5,918 nucleotides of DNA. Origin: Bacteroidales bacterium UBA1197. Lineage in GTDB: Bacteria; Bacteroidota; Bacteroidia; Bacteroidales; UBA932. Within the stretch, counting starts at the first letter, position 1. Every line of letters begins with the position of its first letter. A program made the position numbers and the translations under genes. This document shows, in pieces, positions 4,711 through 5,918 of this stretch. Under the pieces are notes generated by a model. It was not told the origin of the DNA. It saw only the letters and a program-made list of their open reading frames with translations, and ran no database searches. The stretch spans positions 13,874 through 19,791 of the forward strand of contig DBYB01000057.1 of assembly GCA_002309995.1 (NCBI GenBank), written 5' to 3'.

Positions 4711-5918
4711 ATGGAACTGAATACGAAATACAATCCCGCAGAAGTCGAGGACAAGTGGTACGCCTATTGGCTGAAGAACAGATGTTTTCATTCGGAACCC
4801 GATTCCAGGGAGCCCTACACCATAGTTATCCCTCCGCCCAACGTGACCGGCATCCTTCATATGGGCCACGTGCTCAACAACACCCTTAACGACGTGCTCA
4901 TCCGCAAGGCCCGCATGGACGGCAAGAACGCCTGCTGGGTCCCCGGCACCGACCACGCCAGCATCGCCACCGAGAACAAGGTGGTGGCCCGCCTGGCCTC
5001 CAAGGGCATAAAGAAGGAAGACCTCACCCGCGAGGAGTTCCTCAAGTACGCCTGGGAGTGGAAGGAAGAGCACGGAGGAATCATCCTCCAGCAGCTCCGC
5101 AAACTCGGAGCCTCCTGCGACTGGGACCGCACCAAGTTCACGATGGAGCCCGCCCTGAGCGCCGCCGTCATCGCCACTTTCGTGTATTTCTACAAGAAGG
5201 GGCTCATCTACCACGGCTACCGTATGGTCAACTGGGACCCCGTGGCCCACACCGCAATATCCGACGACGAGGTCATCCACAAGGATACCAAGAGCCATTT
5301 CTATCACCTCCGCTACTATATCTCCGACGGCAACGGCAATCCCACCGATGATTATCTGGTAATCGCCACCACCCGTCCCGAGACCATTATGGCCGACTCC
5401 GCCATCTGCGTGAACCCGGCCGACGAGAGGTACTTCCACCTGCGTGGCAAGAAGGTGCTCATCCCCCTCATCAACAGGGAGATACCCGTCATCGAAGACA
5501 GCTACGTGGAGATGGACTTCGGAACCGGTTGCCTCAAGGTGACCCCCGCCCACGATGCCCACGACTACGAAATCGGCCAAAGGCACGACCTCCCGATCAT
5601 CGAAATCCTCGACGACGACGGCCGCCTGAACGAAAAGGCGCAGATACTCGTCGGCGAAGACCGCTTCGTGGCCCGCAAGAAGATCTGCAAGATGCTGGAG
5701 GAAGCCGGCAACCTGGTGAAGGTGGAGGAGTACACCTCTCCCGTGGGCTACAGCGAGCGCACTGACGCCGTCATCGAGCCGAAGCTCAGCAAGCAGTGGT
5801 TCCTCAAACTCGAAGGTCTCGCCAGGCAGGCCCTCGAAGCCGTCGAATCCGGCAACATCAAACTCATCCCCGACAAGTACCGCAACGTCTATCGCCACTG
5901 GATGGAGAACGCCCACGA
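4711..5918 (+). CDS. valS: Valyl-tRNA synthetase, N-terminal 402 codons (continues past the window)
   Basis: This is the first part of a class I synthetase that charges tRNA-Val; family members are about 870-950 residues, so somewhat under half is present. No stop or frameshift occurs. Visible features are the substrate-binding start KYNPAEVEDKWYAYW, the class I signature PPPNVTGILHMGH (HMGH being the HIGH motif), and WVPGTDHASIAT, which is characteristic of ValRS. The editing (CP1) domain carries IATTRPETIMAD, FGTGCLKVTPAHDAHDY and TDAVIEPKLSKQWF. The MVNWDP block replaces the Cys-containing CNWCP seen in other ValRS proteins, as is usual in Bacteroidetes. The start at 4711 is the only ATG before the conserved N-terminus and sits six bases after a promoter box. 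Codons are strongly C-ending, as expected for a highly expressed gene. The KMSKS motif would lie beyond the window. Confidence 0.97.
   Translation, partial: MELNTKYNPAEVEDKWYAYWLKNRCFHSEPDSREPYTIVIPPPNVTGILHMGHVLNNTLNDVLIRKARMDGKNACWVPGTDHASIATENKVVARLASKGIKKEDLTREEFLKYAWEWKEEHGGIILQQLRKLGASCDWDRTKFTMEPALSAAVIATFVYFYKKGLIYHGYRMVNWDPVAHTAISDDEVIHKDTKSHFYHLRYYISDGNGNPTDDYLVIATTRPETIMADSAICVNPADERYFHLRGKKVLIPLINREIPVIEDSYVEMDFGTGCLKVTPAHDAHDYEIGQRHDLPIIEILDDDGRLNEKAQILVGEDRFVARKKICKMLEEAGNLVKVEEYTSPVGYSERTDAVIEPKLSKQWFLKLEGLARQALEAVESGNIKLIPDKYRNVYRHWMENAH

Noticed and set aside
4650..4754. An upstream extension of the DUF3467 gene to 4754
   Set aside because: It crosses both divergent promoters and the valS start; the conserved N-terminus begins at 4649.
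4696..5916. A 406-codon open frame antisense to valS
   Set aside because: valS on the plus strand shows every ValRS motif. The antisense frame is open because valS codons end mostly in C or G, and its product is a low-complexity Val/Gly/Asp/His-rich shadow.

Overview
The window looks like a chromosomal segment of a fairly GC-rich member of the Bacteroidetes, most likely the Bacteroidales. The main evidence is a set of promoter-like sites with the phylum's own consensus (a -33 TTG/TTTG, about 19 bases, then a -7 TAnnTTTG) placed in front of genes. There are no Shine-Dalgarno sites at the starts. Fused binding-protein/permease transporters, DUF3467 and Bacteroidetes-type ValRS features also fit. 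Genus and species cannot be read from the sequence.

Layout. (1) Positions 1-202, minus: the N-terminus of an exported, helical protein of unknown function, cut by the window edge. (2) Positions 215-2832, plus: a two-gene polar amino-acid ABC importer. The first gene is a lipoprotein-type substrate-binding protein fused to a permease, with its two binding lobes in swapped order. The second is a GlnQ-type ATPase with an extra domain of about 105 residues that resembles a degenerate RsbW/GHKL ATPase domain. The genes overlap by ATGA. (3) Positions 2833-2978, plus: a compact tRNA-Cys(GCA) unit with a full promoter, an encoded CCA and a terminator. It begins directly after the ATPase stop codon. 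(4) Positions 2979-3258: an AT-rich spacer with a strong promoter and a strong terminator about 110 bases apart. Between them is either a small RNA or a tiny mRNA for a 21-residue hydrophobic peptide. This is the least explained part of the window. (5) Positions 3259-4649, minus: a three-gene operon DUF3467 - kdsC-like phosphatase - maf, with two 17-bp gene overlaps. (6) Position 4711 to the end, plus: the first 402 codons of valS (valyl-tRNA synthetase), divergent from the operon. The two promoters are interleaved, and valS is probably leaderless.

The transporter genes probably work together to import an alpha-amino acid across the inner membrane. The other genes are mostly housekeeping: cysteine and valine decoding, Kdo or related sugar-acid biosynthesis, and nucleotide-pool cleaning. 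The candidates for new biology are the spacer transcript with its mini-ORF and the unusual transporter architecture. I saw no CRISPR, insertion sequence, phage gene or recognisable defence system.
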